A stretch of 64,000 nucleotides of DNA, from NCBI RefSeq assembly GCF_023016155.1, contig NZ_JALKBG010000008.1, positions 994,501 through 1,058,500 on the forward strand, in the 5' to 3' direction. Made by a program: the position numbers and the translations under genes. The notes under the pieces are model-generated. The model made no database searches. It saw only the letters and a list, made by a program, of their open reading frames with translations, and was not told the DNA's origin. This stretch comes from Aliiroseovarius sp. F20344 (lineage in GTDB: Bacteria > Pseudomonadota > Alphaproteobacteria > Rhodobacterales > Rhodobacteraceae). The stretch's first letter is position 1, and every line of letters begins with the position of its first letter. Below, one piece after another: positions 8,345-16,879 of this stretch.

Positions 8345-10300
8345 TTAGCGGTGTTTTGAAAGTACCCCTGCTTCTGCTTTGCGACAGATCTCCCGTGTTA
8401 CGTCCAATGCGCCAAGAGCAAGGGCGATCCGCGAGGGCGCTGCCGCATAAAGCGTTTCCCAGCGCGGCGCGAATGAGGTTTTGAACTGGCGTAGCCCCGC
8501 AGCGCCGGTGATCTGATCCAGTTTAAGGCGTGCGCGGTGAAAGAGCCACGGTTCGTCCATTTGACCTTCAAGGGGAACGGCGGCCAGCGACAGACGGGTA
8601 CAACCTTCCCGCCCGGCCTGAGCAATCGCGAATACCAGCAGGGCATGCATGGTGCCGTCGGGCGCATCGGCGCACATGCGCATCAGGTCCAAAGCTTGCT
8701 CTGACGCGTTTTCATGGAGTGTCAGAAACCCAATCACGTCGTGATTTTGTCTGGCCAGATACACACGGGCATGGGGCAGGTGGTCTGGGTGCCATTGGCC
8801 CATGGAAAACCCGCGTTCTCCGCCTCGAAGGCTGCACCAATTGTCCGCAATCCTCTGCATTTGGGGCAATGGCAGGTCGGCACCCGCCTCGCGGATCTCG
8901 ATACCGGCCGTTTCGGCCTGCCGCAGTTTTCGGCGTAGCTGTCGTTTGTCGGACCCCGACAATGTGAAACCTGTTGGATCAATCCAGCCCTCGCGCGCGA
9001 TGGGCAAGACCTGCCATCCCGCGTGGCGCGCAGCCACCGCCCATCGCCCCCCGGCCTTATAAAGGAAAGGGGACAGGAAGCTTTGATTTGCCAGCGCCTT
9101 CAGCGATCTGAGCAGGGATGTATGATCGAGTTTTTGGGCTAGTGGATCGGACAGGACCAATAGGCTTTGCCCCGAAGATGCGCCCATTGCAGCGGCCACG
9201 CCCTGGTCAGAGGTGATCAAGGACAAGCGACCTTGGCGTAGAAGCCCAGCCTCGGCCCGTGGGGCGTCCGTGATGGTTTTCGCAATATGCGGTGGCAGGG
9301 TTGGGGCTGATTTGATCGGCCGAAGCTTAGCTCCTTCATGTGGGCCAGCTGCCAAGCGCCTCTTATTCGGTCCGCGGATCACAACCAGCGCGGCGAGAAC
9401 GGCTGGAACGGCATAATAGATGGTACGGAACGCGAGAATGGCGGCCAAAAGAGGCTCTGCTTCGAGCGTAGGAAGAAGTGCCAGAAGGGTCAGTTCAAAT
9501 GCCCCCATGCCACCGGGGGCGCTGCTGATCAGGCCCGCGCCCAAGGCCAATAGATACGCTGCGATCAAGGGCAACAGGGCGACGTCGCAGCCTTCCGGCA
9601 TGACCATCCACAAGGCGATCCCTGCCGCCGCCGTGTCAATTAGTGCCAAAGCAAGGAATGCGCCCATCGCCTTTAGGGGTGGGATATGCAGCGCCATCAT
9701 GAACGAAGGGCGCAGCACCGAGAGCGCTGAAAACATACCAGCGACAGCTAAGACCAGCCAAGCAATCCAGTCGGCCCACGGCGTTGTCATAGGAACCGTC
9801 AACACAATGAGGGCTGCGACCACAGCCCATGCAGACAGGAAAGACACTGCAACAATGGCTGAAATGCGCACCGCTTGAATCAAAGACAGGTCAGGCAGCA
9901 TGCGCCAGCGCACAAAGGCGGAAGAAACAACGCCAAGGCCAACGGTTTGGGACAAGGCGATTGAAGTGATTCCCGAGCGCTCTGCCGCTTTTATGGACAC
10001 ACCCGTTCCGATCAGGCGGTGGACAACCCCATCATAGCGGCCAAGTGCCCAAAACGAGATCGTAGAAAAGACAGCGGCCCCAAACCACTGAGACAGAGAA
10101 ACGGTTTTGAGAGAGGCGTAGATATACGCCACATCCAGCCCTTCGATGCGCTGCCACAGCAAAATCACAAGTCCAAGGGTCAGCCCGAAGGGAAGAAGCT
10201 GGCGTAAAGCCATGCGCCGCAGATCCAGCCCGCTTTCAGCACTGCGCGCCAAAGCTGTGGCAAAGCCACGCTTGCGACCGTTTAACGAACTGTCATCCAA
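8345..10300 (-). CDS. MprF-like integral membrane protein with C-terminal DUF2156 domain
   Basis: The N-terminal half (to about residue 310) holds roughly eight membrane segments of the lysyl-PG flippase type (UPF0104-like), and the C-terminal half is a soluble DUF2156 domain as in aminoacyl-phosphatidylglycerol synthases, with GFLTLHENASEQALDLMRM recognisable. At 651 residues it is shorter than typical ~850-residue MprF. It probably modifies or exports an aminoacylated lipid, but substrate cannot be told from sequence. The start is TTG, directly after an in-frame TAG and 9 bases after GGGGAA, so the unusual codon is well supported. Confidence 0.82.
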   Translation of the reverse strand: MDDSSLNGRKRGFATALARSAESGLDLRRMALRQLLPFGLTLGLVILLWQRIEGLDVAYIYASLKTVSLSQWFGAAVFSTISFWALGRYDGVVHRLIGTGVSIKAAERSGITSIALSQTVGLGVVSSAFVRWRMLPDLSLIQAVRISAIVAVSFLSAWAVVAALIVLTVPMTTPWADWIAWLVLAVAGMFSALSVLRPSFMMALHIPPLKAMGAFLALALIDTAAAGIALWMVMPEGCDVALLPLIAAYLLALGAGLISSAPGGMGAFELTLLALLPTLEAEPLLAAILAFRTIYYAVPAVLAALVVIRGPNKRRLAAGPHEGAKLRPIKSAPTLPPHIAKTITDAPRAEAGLLRQGRLSLITSDQGVAAAMGASSGQSLLVLSDPLAQKLDHTSLLRSLKALANQSFLSPFLYKAGGRWAVAARHAGWQVLPIAREGWIDPTGFTLSGSDKRQLRRKLRQAETAGIEIREAGADLPLPQMQRIADNWCSLRGGERGFSMGQWHPDHLPHARVYLARQNHDVIGFLTLHENASEQALDLMRMCADAPDGTMHALLVFAIAQAGREGCTRLSLAAVPLEGQMDEPWLFHRARLKLDQITGAAGLRQFKTSFAPRWETLYAAAPSRIALALGALDVTREICRKAEAGVLSKHR

Positions 10301-10444
10301 CTATTTCACTTCCCCGTATCTCACGCATCACGGCTTATGGCCTCGCACAGTATTCTGTGATGCGACGAAAGAAGTCTTAACAGTTTCAATTTTAAGGAAA
10401 TTTTTGGCTGGAAGTGAACGCGTGGATGTCGATCGCAATAATCG

Positions 10445-10474
10445 AAAAAAGGCGCACCCAGCAGGCACGCCTTT
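10445..10474 (-). terminator. Rho-independent terminator of the DUF1476 gene
   Basis: On the minus strand AAAGGCGTGCC pairs with GGTGCGCCTTT (two wobble pairs) around the loop TGCTG, followed by a T-run. It lies 23 bases past the DUF1476 stop codon. Confidence 0.85.
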
Positions 10475-10497
10475 CACATCACAGAAAGAAGGGCTTA

Positions 10498-10809
10498 TTA
10501 GCCTTCGTTCATGATCTCTTGTTTTGTTTGGGCCAGAAGCTCGGCGCGTTTGGCGCGAACTTCGTCAGCGCTGACGTTGCCCAGATCACCGGTTACTTTG
10601 CGCACGACGTCTTCGTGGCCGGCTTCTTCAAAATCCGAAACGATGACTTCGCGGGCATAGGCTTCGGCATCATCACCGGTTTTGCCCATCTTCTCAGCGG
10701 CCCAAAGCCCAAGCTTCTTGTTTGCACGGGCCTCGGCCTTGAAGATCATTTCTTCGTCATGGGCAAATTTGGCTTCAAAGGCGCTTTCGCGGTCGTCAAA
10801 GGTGGTCAT
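10498..10809 (-). CDS. DUF1476 protein (ATPase inhibitor zeta-like)
   Basis: A 103-residue, highly charged helical protein of the DUF1476 family, recognised by MTTFDDRESAFEAKFAHDEE at the N-terminus and the KLGLWAAEKMG core. In Paracoccus the family member is the zeta subunit, an inhibitor of the F1-ATPase whose extended N-terminus enters the enzyme; the same job is likely here but not proven. ATG 10809 has an AAGGGA ribosome site; the much longer open frame upstream has no support. It is divergent from purC. Confidence 0.93.
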   Translation of the reverse strand: MTTFDDRESAFEAKFAHDEEMIFKAEARANKKLGLWAAEKMGKTGDDAEAYAREVIVSDFEEAGHEDVVRKVTGDLGNVSADEVRAKRAELLAQTKQEIMNEG

Positions 10810-10961
10810 GGTATTCCCTTGTCTTGGTCTTGCAGCTGGCAAGGCTAGGGGCCCGCAGCCGCGTTCCTGTCTGATATGCCAATCACAAGCGCGTATCGCA
10901 ACCCCGCTAGCGCTCTCACAGCGGTGATTTCCTGTATTTCTTGATTCAGTGGGCGATATTC

Positions 10962-10990
10962 TTGCCCCTTTTCTGCCTTTCCCGTATAGG
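10962..10990 (+). promoter_or_regulatory. Putative sigma-70-type promoter of purC
   Basis: TTGCCC at 10962-10967 and TATAGG at 10985-10990 are separated by exactly 17 bases. Transcription would begin near 10997, giving a GC-rich leader of about 70 bases before the purC ATG. The leader contains a CGGGC/GCCCG hairpin. Confidence 0.55.
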
Positions 10991-11066
10991 GCGGGCAACG
11001 GCGAAGACTCACCCGGGCAGGGGGCCCGTGGCGAAGGTGGCCGCCAAACCTGACGCGGGGGACCCC

Positions 11067-11831
11067 ATGGCACGGCGCAAGAAGCTTTACGAAGGCAAGG
11101 CAAAGGTTCTTTACGAGGGCCCCGAGCCCGGAACGATTGTTCAATATTTCAAGGATGATGCGACCGCGTTTAATGCGGAAAAGAAGGACGTCATTGAAGG
11201 TAAAGGTGTTCTGAACAACCGCCTGAGCGAGTTCTTCATGAAGGGCCTCACTCAGATCGGCGTGCCGAACCACTTCCTGAAACGCTTGAACATGCGTGAA
11301 CAACTTGTCCGCGCCGCCGAGATTGTGCCGCTGGAAGTCATCGTGCGCAACTATGCGGCTGGGTCGATGGCCAAGCGTCTTGGTCTTGAAGAAGGCATGC
11401 AACTGCCGCGTCCGATTGTCGAATTTTCGTATAAAGACGACAGTTTGGGTGATCCTCTGGTGCCTGAAGAATACATCGTCGCCTTTGGTTGGGCGTCTCA
11501 GCAGGACATGGACGACATCGTTGCCATGGCGCTTCGTGTGAACGACTTCATGTCTGGCACCATGTATGGCGTTGGCATCAAGCTGATTGACTTTAAGATC
11601 GAGTTTGGCCGTGTATACGAAGGGGATTTCCAACGCTTGATCGTCGCTGACGAAATCAGCCCCGACAGCTGCCGGTTGTGGGACATCGAAACTGGCCAGA
11701 AGCTGGATAAAGATGTGTTCCGCCAAGACCTTGGCAGCCTGAATGATGCTTATACCGAGGTTGCGCGCCGGTTGGGGGTTTTGCCCTCGAACGTGACGCA
11801 CGCAGCCACCAAACCGACCCTGATCAACTAA
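11067..11831 (+). CDS. purC: Phosphoribosylaminoimidazole-succinocarboxamide synthase (SAICAR synthetase)
   Basis: Joins CAIR and aspartate with ATP in purine synthesis. The 254-residue protein begins with the family's KKLYEGKAK(V/I) phosphate loop and contains the [11 protein letters not shown] and LIDFKIEFG(R) signatures that bind substrate and magnesium. ATG 11067 follows GCGGGGGAC; an upstream in-frame extension is not conserved. It is followed by purS after 12 bases and then purQ, a purine operon. purL, which would complete FGAM synthase, is not in the window. Confidence 0.97.
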   Translation: MARRKKLYEGKAKVLYEGPEPGTIVQYFKDDATAFNAEKKDVIEGKGVLNNRLSEFFMKGLTQIGVPNHFLKRLNMREQLVRAAEIVPLEVIVRNYAAGSMAKRLGLEEGMQLPRPIVEFSYKDDSLGDPLVPEEYIVAFGWASQQDMDDIVAMALRVNDFMSGTMYGVGIKLIDFKIEFGRVYEGDFQRLIVADEISPDSCRLWDIETGQKLDKDVFRQDLGSLNDAYTEVARRLGVLPSNVTHAATKPTLIN

Positions 11832-11843
11832 GGAATTGTGCGC

Positions 11844-12074
11844 ATGAAAGTACGTGTTGATGTGATGCTGAAAACCGGCGTTCTGGACCCTCAGGGCGAG
11901 GCCGTGCGCCACGCGCTTGGCAACCTTGGCTTTGACGGTGTCGAGAAGGTCCGTCAGGGCAAAGTGATCGAGCTGGACGTGGCCGAAGGCACCTCGGAAG
12001 AGAAGATCAAAGAGATGTGTGAGAAGCTTCTGGCCAACACCGTGATCGAAAACTACGCCATTCAGGTGCTGTGA
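11844..12074 (+). CDS. purS: FGAM synthase subunit PurS
   Basis: The small subunit of the three-part phosphoribosylformylglycinamidine synthase, which bridges PurQ and PurL and helps pass ammonia. The 76-residue protein matches the family along its length (VMLKTGVLDPQGEAV, then NTVIENYAI near the end). ATG 11844 is chosen over GTG 11838 because AGGA at 11831-11834 is then nine bases away. Its stop overlaps the purQ start. Confidence 0.95.
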   Translation: MKVRVDVMLKTGVLDPQGEAVRHALGNLGFDGVEKVRQGKVIELDVAEGTSEEKIKEMCEKLLANTVIENYAIQVL

Positions 12075-12742
12075 TGAAGGCAGGTGTCATTGTCTTTCCC
12101 GGCTCAAACTGTGACCGCGATCTGGCGGTAGCGTTCGAACGCGCGGGTGCCCAGGTCCAGATGATCTGGCACAAAGAAACCGAGCTGCCCACCGATCTGG
12201 ACATCGTGGGTGTACCGGGTGGGTTCTCGTTCGGGGACTATCTGCGCTGCGGGGCCATCGCGGCCCAATCGCCGATCACCCGTTCGTTGATCAAACACAC
12301 TGAACGTGGTGGCTATGCCATTGGTATCTGCAACGGCTTTCAGGTGCTGACCGAAACCGGCATCCTGCCCGGTGCCTTGATGCGCAATGCGAACCTGAAG
12401 TTCATCTGCAAACCCGTTGGTTTGAAAGTGGAAACCACCGACTGTGCTTTCCTTTCCGGCTATGAGCAGGGGCAAGAAATCACCGTTCCCGTGGCGCACC
12501 ATGACGGTAATTACAACGTGACGGATGAAAAGCTTGCCCAGCTGCGCGCGGAAGGCCGGATTGCGTTTACCTATACCGACAATCCTAACGGTTCGACCGG
12601 TGATATTGCAGGCGTGATCTCGAAGAACCGACGCGTTCTTGGCATGATGCCGCACCCGGAACGCTGTGTGGATGAAATGCATGGCGGGACTGACGGGGTG
12701 GCAATGTTCCGCTCGTTGGTGGATAGCGTCGTTGCGGCCTGA
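12074..12742 (+). CDS. purQ: FGAM synthase glutaminase subunit PurQ
   Basis: A class I glutamine amidotransferase subunit that releases ammonia for PurL. Cys86 in GICNGFQ is the nucleophile, with the His and Glu of MMPHPER near the C-terminus. The VPGGFSFGDYLRCGA segment is characteristic of PurQ. The ATG at 12074 shares a base with the purS TGA (TGATG); GTG 12071 is also possible. The histidine kinase gene follows after only about 5 bases, an unusual neighbour that may share the transcript. Confidence 0.96.
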   Translation: MKAGVIVFPGSNCDRDLAVAFERAGAQVQMIWHKETELPTDLDIVGVPGGFSFGDYLRCGAIAAQSPITRSLIKHTERGGYAIGICNGFQVLTETGILPGALMRNANLKFICKPVGLKVETTDCAFLSGYEQGQEITVPVAHHDGNYNVTDEKLAQLRAEGRIAFTYTDNPNGSTGDIAGVISKNRRVLGMMPHPERCVDEMHGGTDGVAMFRSLVDSVVAA

Positions 12743-12747
12743 TTGTG

Positions 12748-14556
12748 ATGGGGCCTGAAGCGCCCTATCTTTCCCCTATGGGGGACGAAACCACACACAG
12801 ACCACCCAGCCCGCGGCCTCCGCGGCCGGGGGTGAGCATGAGAGCGCGGCTGGTGCTGATCGCGCTGATCACGCTGGCCGTGGCGGTTGTCTTTTTCTCC
12901 AACAAGCTTCTGACCGAGCGGTATACCGAGACGACCCGAAATCGCGCCGAACTGCGTGTGGCGCTCTATTCCGGTAACCTGATCAGCGAATTGCAGCGAA
13001 ATTCGGTTGTTCCGCTGCTTTTGTCGCGCGATCCGGCCTTTATTTCTGCGCTCAACAGCTCGGACTTCTCGCAAAGTACCGCGCGATTGATCTCCTATCT
13101 GGATGAGATCGAGGCAGCGTCCCTGTTGCTATTGGACCGCGATGGGCGCGCGGTTGCGACGACAAACCGTGAAATTCTTGGATCGCAACACCGTTCAGAC
13201 CCGTATTTCATCGAAGCGCTTCGAAGCAACGACACTGTGTTCACAACGGTTCAGACCGAAGCCGGGCAATATGTTTTCACTTATTCACGCAAGATCGAAC
13301 AGGCCGGGAATACGCTTGGCGTGATCGTGGTGGGCGTGGATCTGCGCAAGTTTGAAACAAGCTGGGCGGGGATCTCGGACGCAGTGCTGGTCACGGACAG
13401 CGAAGGCAATGTCATCCTGTCCACCGAACCGCGCTGGCGGGGCAAACCGGAAGGTGAGGCTTTGGCCACCATTTCCGCCACCGAAGCCATCCGCCGATCT
13501 GCCCGGCAGGCCATCGACTGGTCCGGGCTTCCCGCCGAAGTGCTCTATCTTGGCGAAGCAGTTATGCGTCACGAAACACGCGTGCCGTTTCAGGGGTGGC
13601 GCATGACGTCGTTCACCTCGTACGCGTCGGTGCGTGAGAAGGTGAATACGGTTTTGTCCTTGGAAATCATGGCCTTCGCCATGATCCTGTCCTTCCTGTT
13701 CTATCTGATCAGCCGCCGTGCCCAATGGCGCAGCGCTGAGTTTGCACAGGAATCAGCGGAGCTTCGTCAGCTGAACGTTGCCCTTCAGCGCGAGATTTCG
13801 GAACGTAAGCGCGCCGAAGAAAACTTGCAGGTTGCAGAGCAGACCTTGGCGCAAAGCTCAAAACTGGCCGCCTTGGGCGAAATGTCGGCGGCTGTCAGTC
13901 ATGAGCTGAACCAACCGCTTGCTGCGATGAAGACCTATCTGGCGGGTGCGCGGCTGCTACTTCAACGCGACCGTCCGAACGAAGCGCTGTCCAGTTTTCA
14001 GCGGATTGATGACCTGATCGGACGAATGGGGGCGATTACCCGCCAATTAAAATCCTACGCGCGCAAGGGCGGTGATACATTTGAACCCATGGACGTACGT
14101 GATTGTGTTTCCTCGGCTTTATCCATGATGGAGCCGCAGCTAAAACGGCGCGAAATCCGCATAACGCGCAATATTCCGCGCGATCCGGTGATGGTGATGG
14201 GCGATCGGTTGCGTTTGGAACAAGTCCTGATCAATTTGCTTCGCAATGCACTGGACGCGACCAAATCTGTCGATCTGCCTCAGGTCGATATCATCGTCAG
14301 TCTGGGCGACTACGCGCTGATCACGGTGCGTGATAACGGAGACGGCGTGAACGATTTGGACAGTCTATTTGAACCCTTCTACACAACCAAGGCTCCGGGT
14401 GATGGGGTTGGGCTGGGGCTGGCGATCTCGTCCGGTATCGTGTCCGACCTTGGTGGTCGTCTGACCGCACGAAATGGTCAGGACGGAGGGGCTGTATTTG
14501 AAGTTGAGCTTCCTATCTTGAAAGAGGAAGACGCCAATATTGAAGCCGCCGAGTAG
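12748..14556 (+). CDS. DctB-like sensor histidine kinase
   Basis: A membrane sensor kinase with a periplasmic double-Cache-type sensor between two membrane helices (residues ~33-52 and ~305-325), a coiled linker (ELRQLNVALQREISERKRAEENLQ), the dimerisation His in AAVSHELNQPLAAMK, and an ATPase domain with the N-box LINLLRNALDA, DNGDGV and GVGLGLAIS motifs. This is the DctB architecture for sensing C4-dicarboxylates, but ligand choice is inferred. The start is uncertain (ATG 12748, GTG 12745 or ATG 12778), and none has a strong ribosome site. The cognate regulator follows after 32 bases. Confidence 0.87.
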   Translation: MGPEAPYLSPMGDETTHRPPSPRPPRPGVSMRARLVLIALITLAVAVVFFSNKLLTERYTETTRNRAELRVALYSGNLISELQRNSVVPLLLSRDPAFISALNSSDFSQSTARLISYLDEIEAASLLLLDRDGRAVATTNREILGSQHRSDPYFIEALRSNDTVFTTVQTEAGQYVFTYSRKIEQAGNTLGVIVVGVDLRKFETSWAGISDAVLVTDSEGNVILSTEPRWRGKPEGEALATISATEAIRRSARQAIDWSGLPAEVLYLGEAVMRHETRVPFQGWRMTSFTSYASVREKVNTVLSLEIMAFAMILSFLFYLISRRAQWRSAEFAQESAELRQLNVALQREISERKRAEENLQVAEQTLAQSSKLAALGEMSAAVSHELNQPLAAMKTYLAGARLLLQRDRPNEALSSFQRIDDLIGRMGAITRQLKSYARKGGDTFEPMDVRDCVSSALSMMEPQLKRREIRITRNIPRDPVMVMGDRLRLEQVLINLLRNALDATKSVDLPQVDIIVSLGDYALITVRDNGDGVNDLDSLFEPFYTTKAPGDGVGLGLAISSGIVSDLGGRLTARNGQDGGAVFEVELPILKEEDANIEAAE

Positions 14557-14588
14557 CGGCCAAAACAAGAATCGCACAGGAGAGCGAC

Positions 14589-15923
14589 ATGGCACAGGCA
14601 ATTAAAATCGCGATCGTCGATGACGAACAGGATATGCGGCAATCCATTTCTCAGTGGTTGTCCCTGTCAGGGTTTGAGACCGACACGTTCCCGTCGGCAG
14701 AAGACGCGCTGAAAGCCATTGGACCCGACTATTCCGGCATTGTAATCTCGGACATTCGTATGCCCGGTATGGACGGGATGGGCTTCCTGAAAAAGCTTAT
14801 GAGCCAGGACAGCAGCTTGCCAGTGATCATGATCACGGGCCACGGCGACGTGCCGATGGCGGTCGAAGCCATGCGCGTTGGGGCCTATGATTTCCTTGAA
14901 AAGCCCTTCAACCCCGATCAGCTGACCAAACTGGTGAAAACAGCGTCACACAAGCGACGCATGGCGATGGATGCGCGTGCCTTGCGGCGCGAGCTGGGGG
15001 ATGGCAATACGATCATGAAAAAACTGATCGGCGCTTCGCCAGTCATGTCCCGCCTGCGCGAGGATATTCTGGATATTGGCCAATCGGATGGCCACGTGCT
15101 GATAGAAGGCGAAACGGGCACGGGTAAGACCTTGGTGGCCCATGCACTTCACGCGGTAGGGGCCAAGGCAGGTAAGCGCTTTGTCGTGACATCTTGTGCC
15201 GGTATGGAAGAAGACGAGCTTACGCGCCGTCTTTTCGGTCCAATTGACGAAGGCGGGGCGATCCCGCTGGTCGAAGAAGCCCGCGGCGGCACCTTGGTGT
15301 TGGAAGACATCGAAGGCATGCCAATGGATCTTCAAGCACGGCTTCTAACTTGGATGAATGATCAAGGTTCACCCGCTGAAACCCGCGTTGTTGCGATCTG
15401 TAACCTGCAAGAGCAAGGCAAGACATGCGAGGATTGCCTGCGCCCGGATCTGTTCTATCGCCTTGCTGCAATGAAAATCACTCTGCCACCGTTGCGTCAG
15501 CGAGGCGAAGATATCCTGATGCTGTTCACGGTTTTCGCGGATCAGTTCGCCGATGAATATGGCTGTGCTGCGCCCGGGGTCAGCGCGCAAGAAGCCGCAC
15601 AGCTTTTGCAGGCTCCGTGGCCGGGCAATATTCGTCAGCTTGAAAACATCGCCGAACGCGCGGTGCTCCAGTCACGCCGCGGGTCTGGCACGATCTCATC
15701 CTTGTTGATGTCGGATCACGACGAGGTTCAACCAGTGATGACAACCGAAGGCAAGCCCTTGAAGGAATATGTGGAGGCGTTTGAGCGGATGTTGATCGAC
15801 AACACGATGCGTCGCCACAAGGGATCGATCGTTGGTGTGATGGAGGAGCTTTGCCTGCCACGCCGTACGCTGAACGAGAAGATGGCCAAATACGGACTGC
15901 AGCGCTCTGACTATCTAAGCTAA
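14589..15923 (+). CDS. DctD-like response regulator with AAA+ and Fis-type HTH domains, lacking GAFTGA
   Basis: A 444-residue NtrC-type regulator: receiver domain with phospho-acceptor Asp55 (SDIRMPGMDG), AAA+ domain with Walker A GETGTGKT at 174-181 and arginine fingers in RPDLFYRL, and a Fis-like DNA-binding helix-turn-helix at the end (LCLPRRTLNEKMAKYGL). The GAFTGA loop expected after LFG (residue 217) is absent, and Walker B reads TLVLEDI instead of TLFLDEI. Activation of sigma-54 polymerase by the usual mechanism is therefore doubtful. It probably works with the DctB-like kinase just upstream. The neighbouring TDT transporter is a possible target. Confidence 0.88.
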   Translation: MAQAIKIAIVDDEQDMRQSISQWLSLSGFETDTFPSAEDALKAIGPDYSGIVISDIRMPGMDGMGFLKKLMSQDSSLPVIMITGHGDVPMAVEAMRVGAYDFLEKPFNPDQLTKLVKTASHKRRMAMDARALRRELGDGNTIMKKLIGASPVMSRLREDILDIGQSDGHVLIEGETGTGKTLVAHALHAVGAKAGKRFVVTSCAGMEEDELTRRLFGPIDEGGAIPLVEEARGGTLVLEDIEGMPMDLQARLLTWMNDQGSPAETRVVAICNLQEQGKTCEDCLRPDLFYRLAAMKITLPPLRQRGEDILMLFTVFADQFADEYGCAAPGVSAQEAAQLLQAPWPGNIRQLENIAERAVLQSRRGSGTISSLLMSDHDEVQPVMTTEGKPLKEYVEAFERMLIDNTMRRHKGSIVGVMEELCLPRRTLNEKMAKYGLQRSDYLS

Positions 15924-16003
15924 GGCGCAGATGCGGCCCGACTTGAAGAGGGATGCTGGATCGTTTACGCTAATCATTGCGATGTTAAGCAATGGAGGGC
16001 GGA

Positions 16004-16783
16004 ATGCCAGCATCACCGAACAAGCTTAAACGGCATTTGGCTGGGAAGAACCTTCAGATTGGTCTTTGGCTGAACCTGGGCGATGTGTCCGCAACTGAAA
16101 TTGCGGCCTCTGCCGGGTTCGACTGGTGCCTGATTGATGGCGAGCACGCCCCTTATGATCCCGTCACAATCCAAAACCAGTTGCGCGCAATGGCGGCGTT
16201 TGACAGCGTACCTGTTGTCCGTGTTCCCATTGGTGAAGATTGGATCATCAAACAAGTGCTTGATATCGGGGCGCAAAGCCTGCTGGTGCCGATGGTGGAT
16301 ACACCGGAGCACGCAAAGCAAATGGTTGCGGCGACCCGATATGCTCCTGAAGGACGGCGCGGTATGGGGGCGGCTGTGGCGCGGGCGTCTGGCTGGGGCC
16401 GCGTTGCGGATTACGGCACCAACATCAATGATGAGATCTGCCTGATCGTGCAGGCCGAAACCCGTTTGGCGATGCAAAATATCGACCAGATTGCAGCAGT
16501 CGAAGGTGTAGATTGCGTCTTTATTGGGCCGGCTGATCTTTCTGCCGATATGGGCCATCGCGGCAATCCCGGCCACCCAGAGGTGAAAGAGGCCATTGCC
16601 GACGGCATCGCGCGTATTCTGGCTGCTGGGAAGGCTGCGGGCATCTTGCACTACGACAGTGCAAACTTTGCCTACTATCGTGATCTGGGTGTGACCTTCC
16701 TTGGAGTGGGCTCCGAGGCCTCATTGTTGCGGGCAGCCGTTCAAGAAACGCTGAAAGATGCGAGGCGGGCAGTCTCGGACTGA
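16004..16783 (+). CDS. HpcH/HpaI-family aldolase
   Basis: A class II metal-dependent aldolase of the HpcH/HpaI family, which cleaves or forms 4-hydroxy-2-oxo acids to give pyruvate and an aldehyde. The 259-residue protein has the LIDGEHAPYD motif with its acidic residue and active-site His, the AQSLLVPMVDTPEHA stretch, the RR(G)MGAAVARAS loop and the FIGPADLSADMG motif. ATG 16004 is preferred over 15992 because GGAGGG at 15994-15999 then serves as ribosome site. The natural substrate is unknown; it is followed by the transporter gene on the same strand. Confidence 0.9.
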   Translation: MPASPNKLKRHLAGKNLQIGLWLNLGDVSATEIAASAGFDWCLIDGEHAPYDPVTIQNQLRAMAAFDSVPVVRVPIGEDWIIKQVLDIGAQSLLVPMVDTPEHAKQMVAATRYAPEGRRGMGAAVARASGWGRVADYGTNINDEICLIVQAETRLAMQNIDQIAAVEGVDCVFIGPADLSADMGHRGNPGHPEVKEAIADGIARILAAGKAAGILHYDSANFAYYRDLGVTFLGVGSEASLLRAAVQETLKDARRAVSD

Positions 16784-16879
16784 CACCTATGTGACCGCGT
16801 GCGACAATTCTGCGCTGAGGGGGAGGCTTTCGTTTTGCCAGCGCGCGCGCTACATCGGGGCAAGCCGAAAGGATATGAT

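Noticed and set aside
10962-11066. ZTP (pfl) or other purine riboswitch before purC
   Set aside because: The conserved core bases of the ZTP class are not present; only a local GC hairpin is visible.
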